Origin: Micavibrio aeruginosavorus
GTDB lineage: Bacteria; Pseudomonadota; Alphaproteobacteria; Micavibrionales; Micavibrionaceae
Direction of reading: 5' to 3'
NCBI GenBank assembly: GCA_003241285.1
Contig: QFOT01000046.1
Location: 1 to 14,198 of the forward strand
Length of the DNA stretch: 14,198 nucleotides
The position numbers were made by a program, and so were the translations under genes. Positions 11,883 to 14,198 of the stretch are shown here, in pieces. The notes beneath the pieces were generated by a model, which searched no databases, had not been told where the DNA came from, and worked only from the letters and a program-made list of their open reading frames with translations. Every line of letters starts with the position of its first letter. The first letter of the stretch is position 1.

Positions 11883-12257
11883 ATGACAACAAAAAAAGAT
11901 TATTCCGATACTTCCTGCCCGATGGACGGGCTTTTGCGCATTCTGATGGGGCCGTGGACGACCTATATATTGTGGCAGCTTCATTCCAATGGCGAGATGC
12001 GCTTCGGCCAGCTTAAGAAACAAATGCCGGGCATTTCCTCCAAGATGCTCACCGAAAGGCTGCGTATGCTGGAAGAGGCAGGTATCGTCCACCGCGAACA
12101 GGAAATGACCATTCCGCCGAAAGTCACCTACAGCCAGACAGAGCGCGGGCTTGAACTGAACAAGATCCTCGACGACCTGCATAGGCTGGCAAATAAATGG
12201 CACTGTCCCGGGACTGAAAAATTCACGGAAGAAAAACCGCAAAAGAAACGGGCTTAA
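11883..12257 (+). CDS. HxlR-family winged-helix transcriptional regulator
   Basis: The 124-residue protein carries the whole HxlR domain at about 12-108: CPMDGLLRILMGPWTTYILWQL, RFGQLKKQMPGISSKMLTERLRMLEEAGIV with recognition helix near 51-64, and the wing HREQEMTIPPKVTYSQTERG. Cys12 occupies the position of the redox-sensing N-terminal Cys in YodB, CatR and QorR, which respond to quinones or thiol oxidation; Cys108 could be its partner. It faces the WrbA-like reductase gene divergently, so it probably represses that gene until quinone or electrophile stress. No Shine-Dalgarno is clear. The Lys/Arg-rich tail (118-124) is unstructured. Confidence 0.92.
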   Translation: MTTKKDYSDTSCPMDGLLRILMGPWTTYILWQLHSNGEMRFGQLKKQMPGISSKMLTERLRMLEEAGIVHREQEMTIPPKVTYSQTERGLELNKILDDLHRLANKWHCPGTEKFTEEKPQKKRA

Positions 12258-12295
12258 ATTTTTCTGTCATTTGCCTCATCCTGATTTAATCCTAT

Positions 12296-12994
12296 ATGCC
12301 TGCGATGTCTGAAACAAACGCCCATTCAAAGCTTCTCTACGCCGCTGCAGCCGTCTTTGTTCTGTCGGTGATCGCAACTCTCTTCTTCGTCTTTCAGGAC
12401 GTGGAACAATTACGCGACATGGTGCGCGATTTGCTGGAAACTGCGCGTTCGACCGGCTGGTCTTTCCCTATCGTTCTCGGGCTCTACCTTTTAAGCTCCG
12501 TCGTTATGTTTCCGATTATCGTGATGAACCTCGCCACTGCTATGGTCTTCGGCCCCGTCTGGGGTTTCGTCTATGCCATGTCCGGCTCTCTTTTAAGCGC
12601 CACCGTCTTTTTCTTTATCGGGCGTTTCGGGCGCGATAAAGGATTGAAGAAATTACTGAGCGGACCGCGCCTTTCTAAAATCGACGCCAAGCTCGCAGAT
12701 TCAGGCATTATCGGCATCGCGATACTGCGCCTCGTACCGATGGCACCGTTCGGTATTTTCAACATGGCGGCGGGCATTACCTCGCTTCGCTATCTCGATT
12801 ATATTATCGGCACTTTCCTTGCCTTCTGGCCCGGCGGCATCGCGCGTGCCGTTGTCGGAGATTCTCTGGTCCAGCTTTTTCTCGAACCCTCGCAAAAAAC
12901 CGCCATCTATCTTGGCTGCGGCATTGCTCTATGGATCACCATCATCCTCGCCCTTCATTTCGGCTTGAAGAAATATCGATCAAAAGCAGCTTAG
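12296..12994 (+). CDS. TVP38/TMEM64 (DedA/VTT superfamily) inner-membrane protein
   Basis: This 232-residue protein has about six hydrophobic segments (roughly 13-33, 57-79, 86-108, 138-160, 165-187, 203-223). The family core is plain: MFPIIVMNLATAMVFGPVWG (71-90), FFFIGRFGRD (105-114), and RLVPMAPFGIFNMAAGITS (145-163) with the re-entrant Pro-Phe and Asn-x-x-x-G pattern. VTT-domain proteins are linked to lipid scrambling, undecaprenyl-phosphate or membrane homeostasis; this member's substrate is unknown. Codon 4 is also ATG, so the start is uncertain by 9 nt; no strong ribosome site is seen for either. Its stop overlaps that of the convergent gene by 4 bp. Confidence 0.88.
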   Translation: MPAMSETNAHSKLLYAAAAVFVLSVIATLFFVFQDVEQLRDMVRDLLETARSTGWSFPIVLGLYLLSSVVMFPIIVMNLATAMVFGPVWGFVYAMSGSLLSATVFFFIGRFGRDKGLKKLLSGPRLSKIDAKLADSGIIGIAILRLVPMAPFGIFNMAAGITSLRYLDYIIGTFLAFWPGGIARAVVGDSLVQLFLEPSQKTAIYLGCGIALWITIILALHFGLKKYRSKAA

Positions 12995-14198
12995 TTGAAC
13001 CAATATGGTGTTGCCGCTGTCCATACCGAATCTTTATAAGACTGATGCAATATTTTGAAAGACTTATAAGAATAATCTCCATGCTTTCCATCTCTATTGC
13101 AACCATACCTCGTTGCACGGACAGAAAGATGAAGAGCTTCCGGAATTCGCTTATCCTCCCCCAATAACGCCTTAAGAAAATAATGTTTTAACCCTGCTGC
13201 TGCGATTACTTTCTTGGATAGATATTCAGGCGCATTAGGAATCTCTGCCAGTCTATTAATCTCACCCTGATCGATGAGGTGAACAGCCGGATGGGCTAGA
13301 ATGGCGGCCCTTCGCTCTTTTGCAAACAGTTCTTTATCAACTGTAATCGCAGAATTTATATTATAATCATTGTACTTGATAAAAGACCACGCATCCTCAA
13401 GACCTGCAATATCAGGCTTATAATTGCACCACCAATTATTATCATTATGATTATAAACATCGATCGTTGATGATAGCCAGCCCTGCTGTAAATCAAAGTT
13501 TACTCCATAGGGCCGCATGCGGGGATGCCGAAGGAAAAAAAGCGTCATGTCCATATCATCCCCATCAAGCGCATTTAAAAGGCTTTTATCTCCACTTAGA
13601 TCAATATTTTCAAGACCCAAAGCGCTTTTAACCATCATATCCTCATCCCCCAGCAACCAGGAACGCGTGAATGCCATCTTGCCTAATGATAAGAAGAATG
13701 CATCAGCCGGATCTGTTGTTTCATGGTGATATCCGCGTTTTGATGAAAGCTGCGACAGGCGTAAAAGCTCTTCTTTAGGCAAAAGATCGAATAGCGAGGT
13801 TAGTTCTTTTTCTTCTACAGCATGTTGAAGAAAGCTCACTGAAATATTAAAATCTTCCAATGTGTTAGCGAGTATAAGCCGATTAACTTCGTACCGCCTA
13901 GCTTCGAAGCCAGAAGGTTTATAATGCGCATCTTTTGCATACACTTTGCGTCCCCATTCATATTCTCCACGATGAATAAACCACTCTGCAGTGTCATTAA
14001 TAATTTTATCCCTTAGTCTGAAATCCGGATAAGTATTACCAAATACAATCTCCTTAGATAATAATCTGATGGCCTCATCGTTATGACCCGCCATAAGTTC
14101 GGCCGGCACAAGAAAGCTCCATAACCGCGAGCGAAAATTTATTTGGGCTTGCGTTATATAAGGATCATCTAGAACTTTGTAACTTTCAGAGATAATTT
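12991..14198 (-). CDS. Large protein of unknown function, 5' end beyond the window
   Basis: The frame runs from TAA at 12991-12993 to the window edge without a stop. A GTG at 14109 could start a 372-residue protein, but the 29 codons above it read smoothly (SESYKVLDDPYITQAQINF, then RSRLWSFLVPAELMAGH), so the true start lies outside. At least 401 residues are seen, mostly helical, with no signal or membrane segment. The upstream part (ELMAGHNDEAIRLLSKEI, DTAEWFIHRGEYEWGRKVY) looks like TPR-type helical pairs, and later parts resemble a solenoid, but no family is recognised. The DNA is AT-richer than its neighbours (about 30-50% G+C on lines I counted) with AT-ending codons, a possible sign of transfer. 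Confidence 0.78.
   Translation of the reverse strand, partial: IISESYKVLDDPYITQAQINFRSRLWSFLVPAELMAGHNDEAIRLLSKEIVFGNTYPDFRLRDKIINDTAEWFIHRGEYEWGRKVYAKDAHYKPSGFEARRYEVNRLILANTLEDFNISVSFLQHAVEEKELTSLFDLLPKEELLRLSQLSSKRGYHHETTDPADAFFLSLGKMAFTRSWLLGDEDMMVKSALGLENIDLSGDKSLLNALDGDDMDMTLFFLRHPRMRPYGVNFDLQQGWLSSTIDVYNHNDNNWWCNYKPDIAGLEDAWSFIKYNDYNINSAITVDKELFAKERRAAILAHPAVHLIDQGEINRLAEIPNAPEYLSKKVIAAAGLKHYFLKALLGEDKRIPEALHLSVRATRYGCNRDGKHGDYSYKSFKILHQSYKDSVWTAATPYWFN

Overview
The window is ordinary-density bacterial chromosome, roughly half G+C by eye. It comes from a Gram-negative bacterium, most likely a proteobacterium and possibly an alphaproteobacterium. The grounds are a LuxR-type acyl-homoserine-lactone (AHL) receptor with a textbook lux box, lipoprotein and Sec signal peptides, an outer-membrane beta-barrel ending in Phe, a soluble PAS-PAS chemoreceptor, and TVP38 and DUF2784 membrane proteins. 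The genus is inference only. I see no tRNA, rRNA, CRISPR array, insertion sequence or phage gene.

Left part (1-2700): a possible C-terminal scrap of an upstream gene, then rightward genes for a YciI/DGPF-domain protein, a 49-residue lipoprotein and an SDR oxidoreductase. A LuxR-family regulator converges on them from the right. Directly after the luxR stop lies a perfect 7-6-7 lux box, although no luxI is present. A bidirectional terminator follows the luxR promoter side.

Middle part (2700-8420): secreted or envelope proteins dominate. They are a small secreted protein with a TGRTAGAG sequence at both ends of its mature chain, a periplasmic four-cysteine protein, a Gly/Ser-rich secreted protein, a 46-residue lipoprotein and an outer-membrane barrel. 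The lipoprotein gene heads a compact operon with a GNAT acetyltransferase and a DUF2784 membrane protein. A BdlA-like PAS-PAS-MCP soluble chemoreceptor lies between that operon and the barrel gene. Several strong intrinsic terminators separate the units.

The least expected content is a pair of divergent paralogues (3210-3944 and 8470-9090) of a family I cannot name. They keep an H-x-D...H...R constellation with the spacing of 2-oxoglutarate/Fe(II) oxygenases. They also share a near-identical promoter placed 9 nt before the ATG.

Right part (8420-14198): an endonuclease/exonuclease/phosphatase-fold secreted hydrolase (sphingomyelinase-like), two cytoplasmic proteins of unknown function, a divergent pair of a WrbA-type flavodoxin quinone reductase and an HxlR regulator with an N-terminal Cys, and a TVP38/DedA-type membrane protein. 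Last is an AT-richer gene of unknown function whose reading frame stays open to the window edge, so it is 5'-truncated here. Many neighbours converge with short 3' overlaps (9077-9090, 11166-11211, 12991-12994).
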